Assembly (NCBI GenBank): GCA_946807835.1
Contig: OX327683.1
Span: 3,415,001-3,479,000, forward strand
Reading direction: 5' to 3'
From: Ailanthus altissimus
Lineage: Eukaryota > Streptophyta > Magnoliopsida > Sapindales > Simaroubaceae
DNA: 64,000 nt
Below are positions 11,500 through 23,999 of the stretch, piece after piece. Position 1 is the first letter of the stretch. Each line of letters begins with the position of its first letter. Under the pieces are notes generated by a model. The model was not told the DNA's origin, ran no database searches, and saw only the letters and a program-made list of their open reading frames with translations. A program made the position numbers and the translations under genes.

Positions 11500-12440
11500 A
11501 CTAGATCCTTGGTTTCTGTTTCCCATGGGTTGCTGTACTGAGCCTTGACTAAAACTCTGTCCCTGGCCTCATCTGTACTCTAAACTCAGGATTATTTGAA
11601 AATCATCTGAACTAGTCGCATGACTACCTTTTCTCTTAGGCGGCTTACCACTAGGGTTACCATCTTGCCACTCCTAATTGCATTTTTGTCTTACAGCTGA
11701 AATACTATGCGACTCGTTGATACTTCGCTTTACCCTCATTACAGCCTCCACTAGCTTCCCAAATTCATTGAAGCCTAATACTGTCACAACTATACAAATC
11801 TCACAGTGCAAACCATCCTCAAACTTAGTGCATTTCTCCTTCTCCGTAGAGATTGTTGCAATAGCCAAACGTGACAAATCTAGAAACTTCCTTTCATACT
11901 GCTCAATAGACATGGAACCTTGAGTTAGGTGAAGAAACTCTTTCCGTTTACCTTCTCGATATACAGTAGGAAAGAAGTGGTCATAGAATTCATTTCGGAA
12001 GACTGTCCAAGTAATCTCTTTGGGGGTCTGATAGTGCTCATGTACTGATCTCCACCAACGGAGCACATCTCACTCCAGCAAGAATGTAGCAAAGGATAAT
12101 TTCTCCTCATTTGAGTACATCATCACATCAAATATGCGATTCACCTTATCTAACCATGACTCAGCCTCTGAAGGATCTCCCGAACCATCAAAATTTCTTG
12201 CCGTAAGATTCTTCACTTGCTCAATGGTGTTAATGCTAACACGTGTTTGAGCCTGATTTTGTACAACTTTAGTCACAAGTTAAGCAAGCATATCAATCAT
12301 GGGCGGGGTCACAGGAACTTGCTAAACAGGTGGAGGTGCATTAGATTGTGTTGCACCTTCATTTATCGACTTATTTCCCCCACAATGCCTAGGATGGGGA
12401 TTCAGCTCAGTGATGTGTTTAGTGCGACGTGGTGGCATGG
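11500..12440 (-). pseudogene. Ty3/gypsy gag relic (Retrotrans_gag domain)
   Basis: Gag forms the capsid particle. Seen on the minus strand: 'DPSEAESWLDKVNRIFDVM' (about 12120-12180), 'TWTVFRNEFYDHFFP' (about 11980-12030), 'EFLHLTQGSMSIEQYERKF' (about 11890-11945), 'LVEAVMRVKRSI' (about 11715-11750). This is the standard Retrotrans_gag layout. It is in two frames, with a shift near 12070-12110 and a stop after 'RQKCN' at 11674. The linker that follows (about 11500-11670) would normally lead to a CCHC zinc knuckle, which is missing. Confidence 0.88.
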
Positions 12441-12527
12441 TGGTGCCTACAAAAATATCATCCCAACTATGTTAATTACAACACTAAAATCATTGAAAGA
12501 TAAGAAATTCTATAGAATTTATAACCT

Positions 12528-12540
12528 GGCTCTGATACCA
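12528..12540 (-). other. Primer-binding site (initiator tRNA-Met)
   Basis: On the minus strand the sequence is 'TGGTATCAGAGCC', complementary to the 3' end of plant initiator tRNA-Met. It lies 2 bases inside the LTR end 'CA' at 12543-12544. It fixes the orientation of the gypsy element. Confidence 0.85.
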
Positions 12541-12542
12541 AC

Positions 12543-13950
12543 TGAAATGACCTGCCCCGCAGCTTTCTATAAACTTTAGAACGGATCTTGACCGCTATCC
12601 TGTGCACATTCATGGATGCTTACAACACTAAGAATTCTACCAAAATTTTGGCAGAGTTTCCCTTAATTTATGAACATTCTCAAACCTGCAATTTAAAGTA
12701 TAACACTTTTATAAACATAATACCATCAACCATACTTTCAAAATTTCTCATATCTCATCCGCAACTCACAACATCAATATCAAATGAAAATTTATACACT
12801 TATAACTCATACGCTAACATATAATAAGTATCTAAGATAGGGTTAACAAGCTCTTGGCATCCAATACCTAAATATAAATAACATAATACACATCACACTC
12901 TACAAGTTACATACACTAAATTCCTATAGGGTTAAAAGAAAAAAAAAGATTTCATATATCCTATATGGCTCATAAAAAGACATAAAACACCATCACGTGA
13001 TCCACCTTAACTAATCACTGAGTTGAGGATGTCTACAATCTCCTAAGATGGGAAAAAGTGAGGGGGGTGAGTTTCCACGGATTCAATGAGTGGAATAATT
13101 TCAAAATAAAATGAGAAAAATAATAATGATAATAATAACAATAATAATAATAATAATAAAATTTTAAACTATAAATGTCAATCTTAACATAAATGATATA
13201 AATAATTCAAAATATCATAATGATCATCAAATCTCATTTTATTCATGCTACAAATGAAAGTATTACAAAATTTGATATGATTTTATAAATGATTTTCATA
13301 AATCAGATCACGTGTAATATATGTCATAGAATTTAAATATTTAAATATTTTAAACTTTAATAAAACCTTACACTAAATTAGTACCTAAAGAGAAATTTTG
13401 TCGTACCCGAAATATTCATCGAGCAGATATACACGGCCCAAAGCCTATGTGTGTGTATAGATTGGCCCCAAAGGCTTAAATCTCATATCTCTAGTTAATA
13501 GGGGAATGTACTACCTAGTGGTTTGAAAACTATTTTTATTTTTACAATTATAAATTCATTGAATCTCATCTCATGCTTTATACTTAAACAAACAAATCAT
13601 TTAAACATATTTCTATCAATATAAACAATCTATAACATTACTTACAAATGTTTGAAGAGTCAAATTATAATATAAATAAATTTTTCATAACGTAAAATAA
13701 ATACTTAATTTAAATATGTCCAAAAATTTAAATTAATAATGTAAAAATAATTTAACTAAAAATTAAATATTTTTCGTGTGTCATGGACTTTATAAAATCA
13801 TGTATAATAAATAAAATCTTTAATATGAAAAATAATTTATATAAATACATATATAATATAAATTTCACTCGCAAAAAGTGATGATGTTTATTAGAAACAC
13901 GTTACCAAGACATGTCACGCTCGGAAACCCTCCTAAATAAAATAAAATGT
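12543..13950 (-). mobile_element. 5' LTR of the gypsy element, partly lost
   Basis: It ends at the PBS side near 12543. The upper part, 13790-13950, matches 9160-9320 of the 3' LTR, for example 'aatttcactcgcaaaaagtgatgatg' in pieces at 13860. The outermost 0.7 kb of the LTR is missing. It contains (AAT/AAC)n-type runs at about 13110-13160. Confidence 0.75.
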
Positions 13951-14020
13951 ACGACAAGATTTTTTTCTGCATACTAATTTAGTGTAAGGTTTTATTAAAG
14001 TTTAAAATATTTAAATATTT
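13334..14020. repeat. Inverted repeat at the LTR edge
   Basis: 13334-13411 and 13948-14020 are inverted copies, with an almost perfect 49-base core ('tactaatttagtgtaaggtt...' at 13972 and its complement ending at 13383), plus the outer block 'gtacgacaa'. An internal LTR piece has been copied in reverse onto the broken outer edge of the 5' LTR. Confidence 0.75.
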
Positions 14021-16082
14021 TACCTTTAGCATTTATTTTTTGACTCATTGAAATTTGATGTTTTATTTATCTTTTCTTATGGTAATTGTTGAAAAGATTT
14101 GTACTTCTTTGAGAGAAAAATTTTTATTAGTTACTTCCTTTCTAACGCAATCAAGCAAATTTTTTTCCTGAAGAAACAATGTCAATAAGATTAGCACAAC
14201 TAAAGCTTCGGAGATGAGGTTCTTGGATAAGCCATTTCAATTGTTATTTGCAATCTAATTGAAAGTTTTGTGATATCATTTCAACTTTTGTCTACCTCTT
14301 TGATATCATTTGTAATTGTGAAATTTGTAAATTAATAGGATAACATTATTACGAAAGATTCGTTTAAAATATACATACATGCTAATCTAATTATTTAGAT
14401 GTTGTGAATATAGAAATCAACGTGAAAACTTTGTAGCTAGTGATGTTAGAAATTTACATATTCCGAATGCGTTTTAACCATTATACATATCTAATGGAAG
14501 AGCAAAAACAATTGTTAGTTAACTTGACCATAAATGAATGTAATAATGTGGTTGATAAGTTAAGTACATCAACATTGAATAGAGTAATGTTATTTTAAAT
14601 TTTTGTATTTTAAATAATATATTAAATAATTATTAAATAATAAAATTGTGATTATAATTCTTCAAATCACTAGTAAAAAGTCAAAATCAAGTGGTTCCAT
14701 GCAAACATGAAGATACAAGTATGCACAGTAACTTGATGATCTAATTAAACAAAAAGTGAACTCATAACAAGATTGCCATAACTTCTTGTATTGCTTATAT
14801 GAATTTTCAATTGATTTTGATTTTATTCAATTTTACATATCTTTTCAAGGGATTTTTTTTCTCAGTTTATTGTTTCATTTTTCAAGGTATATATGACTAT
14901 GCACTCTTCATATAAAAAAAAATACTTTTCATACTTATATTTATGTGCGAAAAGTACTTTTTTTTCTTCTTAAAAATAAGTAATATTATTTAATTATTAA
15001 AATTTAATATTTTAAATTGCCCTACAAAGGTATATTTAAAAATGAGCGAAAAATTATTCTCATTCTAAGTAAATATATCAATAATATTGATAATAATTCT
15101 AATTTTAATTCCTAAAAAATATAAATAAACAATATAATCTCATTTCGATTTTCCAATATGATTTCTATCCGACCCAATTCCTACACATTCTCATTACTAC
15201 CAATCCAATACCAAAAAAAAAAGTAAACACACCATTAAATAAAATTGAAACCAAGCCTAACATCTCAACATCCATCAAATAGTTTTTCAATTCGAGATCT
15301 CTCTATACTAATTACTAGTAGAAAAATGAACTACGAAACAGAGATTGAATAGTGAAAACAATTCAAAACATGATTTTTTTTATAGAGTTGCAAACCTACA
15401 ATTCTTCACAAAATTTAATCTTTTTAACAACTTTATACAGAGAATCACCTATTTTCAAAATCTGAGCACTATATATAATGTTATGATGAAGTGGGCAAAA
15501 TTACTTGCCATTTAATATACGACTCTACGAAAAGTTAGTGCTCAATTATAATTAAAAAATTTTTAAATAAAATTAAGCTCTAACTCTTTATAGACTAATC
15601 GAACTACTTCTCTCACCTGATCATTGCTTTATACATATAGAAATTCTTAATTCTCATACATTAAACCCCCAAAAAAGAGAAGGAAAAAAAAAACAGTTAA
15701 ATTCTCAAATTCATATACTAAACCTGCATCATAATAAAATGTTCTTGTTTCAATTTCGCTAGTTGAAGAAGAAAAAGAACTTATTTCTATCATAAATTTA
15801 ACCCTTTGCCCTTACAAAATCATTTCAAATTATAACATTTATCCAGGTAAAATTTACCGTTCAAGTTTCACAGCTTCATCTCAATACGCCATAATTAAAC
15901 CTCATATTTGTAACAATTAAAAAAAAAGGTTAAGTGTTTAAATATACAAAATCTAATTTGCAATTAACAGTTTTATGTATTTTTAATTTGTATTCAAGTA
16001 AATTTAAATTGTAGGAAAATTATGATGGATCTTTTTGATGAGACATCATGGCACAGGCTACAAGCTGCCATCCTTTAGCACA
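14021..16082. other. No gene seen
   Basis: AT-rich sequence without a supportable ORF, RNA gene or repeat. The last few hundred bases are the 3' flank of the tyrosyl-tRNA synthetase relic. Confidence 0.5.
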
Positions 16083-18976
16083 TCACCTGGTAACTCTGTA
16101 ACTCTGCAAAACCAAAAACAAAAGCAAAGTTTAATTTCATCATATAAAAGGTTGTGAAAAGGCAGAGAAATAGGAATAGATCCTCGGGTGATTTGCGTCC
16201 TGAATACAATAAATCTCCATACCAGGGTCCAATATATAATCATATAAAAGTAAAATATAAGTGATCGTACCTTAACATGTCTCAGCAGATCTTTAGCATT
16301 AGCATCCTTGTTGAAATGACCGTGTACAGGCTTCAGAGGGGGAACAAATGAAAGATTAAGCAAGAGGGCAGAATTATTATTATTTTTAAATCATATCAGA
16401 ACATGAACACAGAATGCTCCGGGCCCAAATGGACCGATTCATTTGCTATCCAATGTCTATGGCCATTACAAATCATTTCTAGATCCAAATATAACCAAAA
16501 TCTTTCAGGTCCCAATAGGCAGAAATGGCAGAGGAATAAGCCACAGAAGTAGTTAGCGTTTTACTTGAAAGGATGCAGAAGACCAATTTATTGTATAAAG
16601 AGAAACAAGTAAAAAGGGGTTGCATTAATGACCAACTAAAAAAGATGGGTGGAAGCCATCTTATTTCAGTACAGATCAAGAAAGCAGCAAGACCAACGAA
16701 ACCAGATTATCCAAACAAAGTCATGCAAGATTCAGACCCCAAACATAACCAGATACAGCTAGCTCATCAAACAAGTCTGCACTAAAGACTTTGATCATAT
16801 AATTCAGATGAGACAATGAACCAAATGTTGATGGCAACCAGGAACCTGACTCAGATGGCAACAAGATAAAATGGGATAAGGTTGGGCTATGTTAAAATTC
16901 AACCCTCCCCAGCTTTACAAGAACAAAAAAAGCAAAATTACCTGCAGTATCTTATTTAATGCTCTTGACAGAGCAGGTTTGAGGTCCCCAGGATGTAAAG
17001 TCCCACCTTCATAATCAGCAACAAGTTCTTCAAAGTTTTTGTAGGTCCTGGACGATGATGTTCTGATTATAATTAGTATAGTTAAAAGTATTTGGCTTTT
17101 TGATAAATTCCATTGTACATGCCTCATGATGAAAGCCTAAAGTAGCAATAAGGTGAGTCTAAGGAGTTTCCAACATTCAAATTATTGAGAAAGCATAGGC
17201 CTTGGATGCTGAAAGGCCAATTTACTTCCTTACTAATACATAAAAAAAAAATGAGACGTTGGGAAAAATAAAGATCTTATATTTGGCAATGTAAAACTCT
17301 TTGGGACTCACTTGTCACCACCATTTGCTTCACTGCGCTCCACCTTGAATTCATTAAACCATGGGAAGATGATATGGTTTATGTAGTCCAAACATGGATT
17401 TCGTTCAACAATCTTCGGAGGACAGTATGATTTCGTTATTTTCACATTCACTTCAGCCTATGACATTGAACAAAGATAATATCAAAACAGTTGCATCTTG
17501 GAAAAGAAAAGTATGAATTGCACTAATATTTCTCACACACTTGCACAGATAAATTTACAATTTACAAAACAAATTATATCTCCTCATCCTCCATGAAGAT
17601 GGCAGATAATGGATCACTCTTTGACATCTTCTCTTGCCCCTGCTGAAGTCCAGGAAGCATATCTGCATATCACATAATCAAAAAGCTACTAAGAAAGTCA
17701 AAAGGAGAAACAAAAACCCATAGAAATTTTTTAACAAGGAAAATTAGACATTACGATCGGACAAAATAATTGGCTTGTTTTTCCTCTTTATGTCATACAA
17801 TACTCTCTTGCAAGTACATTTACTTTCCATTGATCCATGCCCAACTGACAAATGTCAGCCTGTTGAGATAAAGTACAAATTATCAGCAGCTGCTAAATAT
17901 CATCAAAATCATCAAATGACAAGTGAAAGAATACAATAACCTATAATCAAGAGATAATGATTATTTTTGAAATACGTGCTTAATCTTGATTGTAATTACC
18001 ATATAACCATGATTAATTATTTCCACTAAGCTAGTACACAACAATGATAAAAATTCATTGTCTCATTGAACAAAAACTCCATTCATCCTTTTACTTGCTC
18101 CTACAAAAGTCTTCACATCCGTTTTATAGCATGAGGTTGTGTATATGTATACTAGATGGATAACGCTCAACCAAAAAGATCAGAAATTCATCTTCAATTT
18201 CTCTGACCACCGGATATCAATTATTTTTCTCATTTTTTAGAGACGATGAAGTGTCTTTGAGGAAGTGTGTGCATATGACATTATTAACAGTGACATTTGC
18301 TCTGAAAAATCAAAGTTCGGGCTCTTGCCTCATGAGCGCAGGAAAGAAAGCAAGACATAATCCAGGTCATTTTTAATGAAAGCTTATGACAGATTTTTAA
18401 TGAATAACATAAAAATTTCAAATATAAGTACACCATTAGACATGTCCAAAAAGGTGTAATAGAAACTAAGAGACCTAAAGGAAAATCTGAAATATTAAAA
18501 AGATAATCACCTTAAGGAAAAATCAGCACATTGCATGCATGGGTAGAGAATCTGGGCTGCAGTCAACTCATCCTGCTCACTGCAACCCATAATCTGAACA
18601 CACCTAAATTGGACAAATATACATCACTATTCTGACAAATGCAAGAAATTGAGATTGAGATTCAAGAATTTCTAACTTAATATACAGTCTACCTCATTAT
18701 TCTGGGAAGCTTGTTTCTGCGAGCTATATCCATCACAAGAGGCCAGTACTCAAATGCCCTAGCATTAATTTCTTCTGAAGACCATAGAAACTCAACTCCT
18801 TCGAGATTCATCCCAACAGCTTTCCATATCTCTATCAAATAATGTCCAACTGTTTGAATTTTCTTCAAGTCACCTCCCATTTTGTTGTTTAGCTGCGCAA
18901 ACCAATCAGCTATCCAAATTTTCACCTTACAACCAGCAGATGTCAGTTTGTTCACACTTATCGTCTTCATAATACC
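16083..18976 (-). pseudogene. TyrRS: Tyrosyl-tRNA synthetase pseudogene, 5'-truncated
   Basis: This is the relic of a cytosolic plant tyrosyl-tRNA synthetase, which charges tRNA-Tyr. Eight exons fit with minus-strand borders: 18976-18693, 18603-18511, 17859-17755, 17662-17580, 17457-17312, 17047-16942, 16330-16271, 16103-16083. Seen: 'KIWIADWFAQLNNKMGGD', 'DELTAAQILYPCMQCAD', 'ADICQLGMDQWKVNVLARE', the KMSKS loop in 'QGQEKMSKSDP', 'FNEFKVE', and the C-terminus 'SYRVTR' before TGA 16083. Lesions: no exon with the HIGH motif upstream as far as I can read; a short deletion in 'CAD..' (18511-18525) that shifts frame; a 1-base loss after 'AREYC' (about 17790); a donor GT changed to AT after 17580; and CG-to-CV plus R-to-C changes around 'QIMG'. 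Family certain; non-function very likely. Confidence 0.88.
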
Positions 18977-21460
18977 CTGTTCACCAACCAAATAACAAGA
19001 AAAACATTAACCAATTCCTTTAGAAAAGGAAAAGGAAGAAAAGATAAACTTCTACCAAAGCAAAAGCAAATATGACAGAAAATAAGACTTAGAAGGAAAG
19101 CAGAATACATGATACGGATCTTACAGATAATTTATGAATTTTTATCTTTTGGTTATTTTCAAAATAGTGGCCAATCCTGCTACGCAAATGGTGAACCATG
19201 TATCTGACTAGTTATAGATTTGTTGAATTCTGAAAACATCATATATTACAATATATAAAGGAACAAACAGTAAAAAAAGAAAATGGCAGCATTTGGTTTA
19301 TCGTATATTTGTATTCATAATTCATTGCAATGAAGTTACACCAGGAAATAATCGTTATCATATGTTAACTGTATATTCTCGCTCAGACCTTAACTAGAAA
19401 ATCCTTAATGCTAGGAAACTAAGAGAACATATTTCTAGAGATCTAAACTTTTGCAGTCCTGTAAACAATTAAAAGAGCTCCAGTAGAAACAACTGACTGA
19501 GAAACAGAGAGAAAAGATTTCACATCCTATTTTGGTAGTAACATCTTCCAATGTTTACTCTTTTACTTTATATTTCTCAGCAGGAACTCATGGGAAGCAT
19601 TTACACAAAGGCTAGCACCAATGTGATAGGTCAAGAAGTTGCCTCACAAAAATCATACCTCAAAATATTGGCATTCTAGACTTTAATTTGAGTTGCGACG
19701 TATAGTATAGACCTTGAAGCACATTTATTTCAAACTAACTAATGGTAACAACATAATTAATAATTTCCAAGACAAATCAACTATCAAGTAAGATCACTGG
19801 ACTAGGAAGGGAAATCTTGTGATCTCATATAAATTCAAAATATGGTAGGGCAACCTAGCTAAGCGTAACACAAATGTCCTATAACAAATTTTAACTGTGA
19901 AATATTACTTTCTTCAAAAATTTAAAATTTTAGAAAAAACCTGCATAATGATGATGATCTATCCATCAGAATGAAGCATAACCAAGAAGTCCATGCATCC
20001 AAAATAGCAAGAGCAATTGTAAATACTCAAGCAAGATGACGGACCCGTTTTGCAATCTTTCCATCACTCCATTATCATTCCTTTTTAAGTTCAAATTGCG
20101 GAAGACTTAAGATAATAGCATAAATTTTATCATAGTTAATACTATAATTCTTTGTACATTTAGGAAAAGAAAAAAAAAAATTTGACGCTACTCAATTTTT
20201 TGCGACAAGGTGATGCTCATGGCAAAGACTAAATATGCATGTTGAAAACTGAATACATGGGAAAACAAGACCATCCACACTTGTCTGGCTGATTTCAAGC
20301 CTAGGTTTGCTAAGATGCTGGCTTTCTAATTCAGTCTCCTCAAGTTTAGGAGTTGCCATGGCAATTTCCAATTTTCTGGCCTGGCCTTTAGTTGTGGCAC
20401 ATGAGCAATCCTCTTAGTGAATACTCTTTCTTATTGTTGAAATTAGCTTGTTTTCTTTGAAAATTTTATAAACTGCATAAGTTCTTATTTACAAGTCCAA
20501 CTCCTTAAGATTCAAGAAAGAAGAAGCCAGCATCTGTCACTGTCTCAATTCTAGTTACATAAATTCAGAATCTTTAAAGCTTTCCATTTGGGATTCTCTG
20601 GTGCAACTTAAATGCAAGGAGCAACATCTGAAATTTTAAACTATATGAAATATATTGATCATTGAGAAAATTGAACTATATGAAATATTATAACGACTTG
20701 GTCAATGGAAGGACTATGAAATTTTAAAATCACAATGTAATACATTAAATTTAAATCTAAAAACTGAGAAATTTAATAAAAGCTTGCTGTTTAAACAGTA
20801 GATCAAATGTAACTAATTATTAATTCTAAAAAAATTAAGAGTAAGAATTAACTATGTTTAATTCAAGGCATTAAAATTAGCATGCATTTGTGAAATTATT
20901 TGCAGTATAAGAGAATTTCAACATATTAATTATTATCTATTATTTGTTAGATAATTATTGACATTTTACTATCAAAATTACTTTATGGTATAATTAATGT
21001 ACTTTTGTCTGAAGGTAATCTGCGAGAAAATTATAGTAGCTATAAAAAAGGAAAGAAATGAAAATGAGAGCAAGATTTAGGCAATAAAATTGTAATAGGT
21101 GTGGAAAAAAAATAGAGTAAATAGAAAATTGCAATAGATATTAAAAATTAAAAAAATATATTTTAATTCTTAATTATATGAATATATATTAACTTAGTTC
21201 TCAATTATTCAATATATACAATGTTAATCTTTATATAAACGAAAATATTGATTGTTTAATGACAAAAATAATAATAAAAATTATTAAAATCGTCTATATA
21301 AGAATTAACATAATATATATATATACATATATATAATAGAAATGAGGATTAAGTTAATATACATCAATAAAATTAGATATTAAAATAATGTTTTTCTTAA
21401 AAATTATTGAAAAAACAAAAAGGGAAAAAAAAAACATAGATTAATAAAAAGAACTAAAGA
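18977..21460. other. No gene seen; missing 5' exons not found
   Basis: Upstream of the synthetase relic I searched the minus strand for a PSGRxHIAQ-like HIGH exon and saw none. The rest is AT-rich with no supportable gene. Confidence 0.5.
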
Positions 21461-21469
21461 GAAAGAATG

Positions 21470-21640
21470 AGATGAAATTGAAAAGTGAAAAGGGACGAAG
21501 AAGAAGAGAAAATGTATCTTCGGTTGTTAACACTACTTTGTTCATTTTCGTAACTATGACTAAAGATGGATGTATAATTAATAGAAGAGGCGACATTGCA
21601 CAATAAGGTGAGTGTATTCATCATTTTTGTTTAAGTGATG
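21470..21640 (+). repeat. Dispersed repeat, copy 1 (pair at 26400)
   Basis: Shares blocks with 26400-26580: 'gaaaagggacg', 'aaaatgtatctt', 'acttt-ttcattt-cgtaa', 'gatgtataatt' and 'gcattac' or 'gacattg', in the same order and spacing. Unknown family. Confidence 0.6.
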
Positions 21641-22329
21641 TTTAATTAGATGGAAAGGAGGGTAAAATAGAAAAAGAATCATCATTTTTATGAAGAATTT
21701 TTTATTCGGTTGGCAACTTTAATAAGGAATAAATATTTTTTAAGAATCTTTTTTTTTTTAAAGAAAGAATCCCCCATTCTTTAAAAGTTGGGAATTAAGA
21801 TGTCTCTCCAAGTAGATAGTAATAAAATTACCATATTTATTCTCTTTATAAAATTATTAAAAAATAAATTAATAAATTCAAATAAATAAGTAAATTAATT
21901 ATTTAAGAAAATTAAAAAAATAATATTTGATAAGTACAAATATTATTTAATTATAAAATTAAAATTAAGAAATAGAAGAAAATTACAATATTTTCTTCAA
22001 ACACCGAGACCTAGGGGTCCTTACCCCTTTGAATCCTAACTGATTTCTTTAGACTTTAAATTTATTGCAAATACACAAGGCGCACTTGCCGACACCTGAC
22101 CCTGAGAACTCATGACTCGAATAATTTTTAATTTTTACCATGAAAAATATTTTTTATTTTTAATGTTTAGAATTAACTGAAAATATAAAGTATCACCAAT
22201 TTATTAAAAGAACCCCCAAAAAAAAATCTAAAATCAATATCTATGTTTTCAAATTACATGTATATGGTAAAGACAAATTCACTGGTTTAACTAACATGAA
22301 CGAAATTTTTAAACTAGTAAAATTTTTTA

Positions 22330-23140
22330 GGTTTATTATAAGGTTTCGGAGAAGTTTTCAATAATTCAAAATGTCGAGTATTCAATTTTTTTTCTTTTAT
22401 TTGGGAATATAAACATTTCGAGTTAGGAATTTGTTTTTTAAACTAATCTCAATTTGTTCAAGTCTTTTTTTAAAAAAAAAAACTTTACATATCATTTAAT
22501 ACACATATAGTCATAATATAATAATATATTTTTTTATTCGCATCAAGTCAAGATATAGAGTTAATTTATATCTTAATTATCTAAGATTCATACAAAATCA
22601 CTATATAAAGGTAGAATAATAAGATAAATACCCGCTTATATATTCTTTAATAATGCTATGTCATTTGTCTTTAATAATGCCATGTTATTTATCACATTAA
22701 TAGATGCACATTTTTAATTTTAATTTTGTAAGTGTTGTTGACAAGATAAATAAATACACAAAGTGGCATGTCAAAGTCACTTCATGTACATGTCCTATTC
22801 ATTCTGATTTTATTTCATTGTGTTCTTCATGATTTTAATATGCATATAGTCATGTCAAATTCATATATATACTTTCTTTCAAAAATTAATTGACTTAATA
22901 AAATATGATGGCTTAAATTGTTGTTATCATTCAGATTTCCTTACCCTAAAATAATTATGTTGTATGCTCATACACTCTTGTGGATGTATTGGAGGAAATC
23001 TTAATCTTTTAAAAATGCTAATATATATCATTGTGGATATTGGAGGAAATAAAATAACTTAGATAATTAAATATAATTATTAAATAATGGTCATTCATCT
23101 ATTAAATGAAATATAAAAATGATAATAAAAAATAATCTTT
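22330..23140 (+). repeat. Dispersed repeat family R, copy 1 (no insert)
   Basis: Same order of blocks as the copies at 30.7, 50.3, 52.6 and 55.4 kb: 'caataattcaaaat-tcgag', 'gggaatataaacat', 'caaagtcacttca', 'tagtcatgtcaaattcatata', 'gacttaataaaat', 'ggaggaaatcttaatctttt' and 'ttattaaataatgg'. It lacks the 1-kb TIR insertion found in the 50 and 52 kb copies. No protein coding is visible; the family is unknown. Confidence 0.7.
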
Positions 23141-23370
23141 ATTTTGTATCAGATCCTAAAGCAGTTGCTTTTGCAAATTTTGGTGATAAAGAAATTACAA
23201 GAGAGACCGATCCTGTTTTATTCTCATTGAGCTTTTCTTAATGCTATAAAGGAAAGCAATAACAGTGGCACGGAGGACAAGCTTGATGCTTATTGAAGAG
23301 TAGTATCGATGATTTTAGTTAAGTAATAAGATTTGTTTGACGAGTTTGCGAGACTTCTCAACAGTTGCTT

Positions 23371-23545
23371 TTGTTAATAATCCCGAGGACAAAGTATGTG
23401 CAACAAAGACAAATTGTAATAACACAAAAGTTTTTGAAGTAGATTATAAAGATTTTTGCTAATAATCTCGATGGCAAAGTATGTGCAATAAAGACAGATC
23501 GCAATAACACACAAGTGTTCGAAGTAGATTCTAAAGATTTCTTGA
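23371..23545 (+). repeat. Two ~87-bp tandem units, possibly ex-coding
   Basis: Units begin near 23371 and 23455. Both read 'taataatc-cga-g-caaagtatgtgcaa-aaagaca' and end 'gaagtagatt-taaagattt'. In one frame they read 'DKVCATKTNCNNTKVFEVD'. The 5' neighbour 23150-23230 reads 'DPKAVAFANFGDKEITRETD'. I do not recognise the protein. Confidence 0.55.
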
Positions 23546-23999
23546 AAAGGATTTATAGAAAAAAGGGTTTAATTTATTTGAAAAAGTTGAAGATTGTTGT
23601 TGTGTGATTTGGTTGAATATATCAACTTCTATTAGATTATTTATGACTATAATCATAAATAATTTTTCAAAATATTATTTGAGAAAAATACTAAAAACAT
23701 CTCTATAATTTTAATGAACAATCTTTTAGCACAGTCCAGCATTGACATGAAATTCAAAGACCTTGGCTATTAAAAAGAAGAGGTAAGCTTTTCTTACCAT
23801 TTTAATGGCAAAATCTATTATAAGTCAATTCAAACGGCATGGCTTGGTAATTATTACAACACGAACATTACGAGGGAAATTAGTTTAATCTCTCTTTTCT
23901 TTTTAATTACTAATTTAGTTCTTAGTGTTTCTAAAGTACCATGCTAATTAAATTTTGTTTTATCTCTGTATATTGTTCACACTTTGTTATTGTTTTGTT

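Larger units (their letters stand above)
9997..12543 (-). mobile_element. Ty3/gypsy internal region lacking PR-RT-RH
   Basis: Minus-strand order: primer-binding site (12528-12540), gag (about 11500-12440), then directly integrase (10020-11430), then PPT. The zinc knuckle, protease, reverse transcriptase and RNase H, normally about 3 kb, are missing between about 11430 and 11500. The family is the large chromovirus-like group whose integrase contains 'IVRLHGAPVSIVSDQDPRF'. The element cannot move on its own; gag and integrase also carry stops and frameshifts. Confidence 0.85.

Noticed and set aside
11678..11923. Plus-strand ORF over the gag relic
   Set aside because: Antisense of the clear Retrotrans_gag match on the minus strand; the plus-strand ORFs at 12217-12579 and 12588-12824 lie over gag start, PBS and LTR and are likewise not genes.
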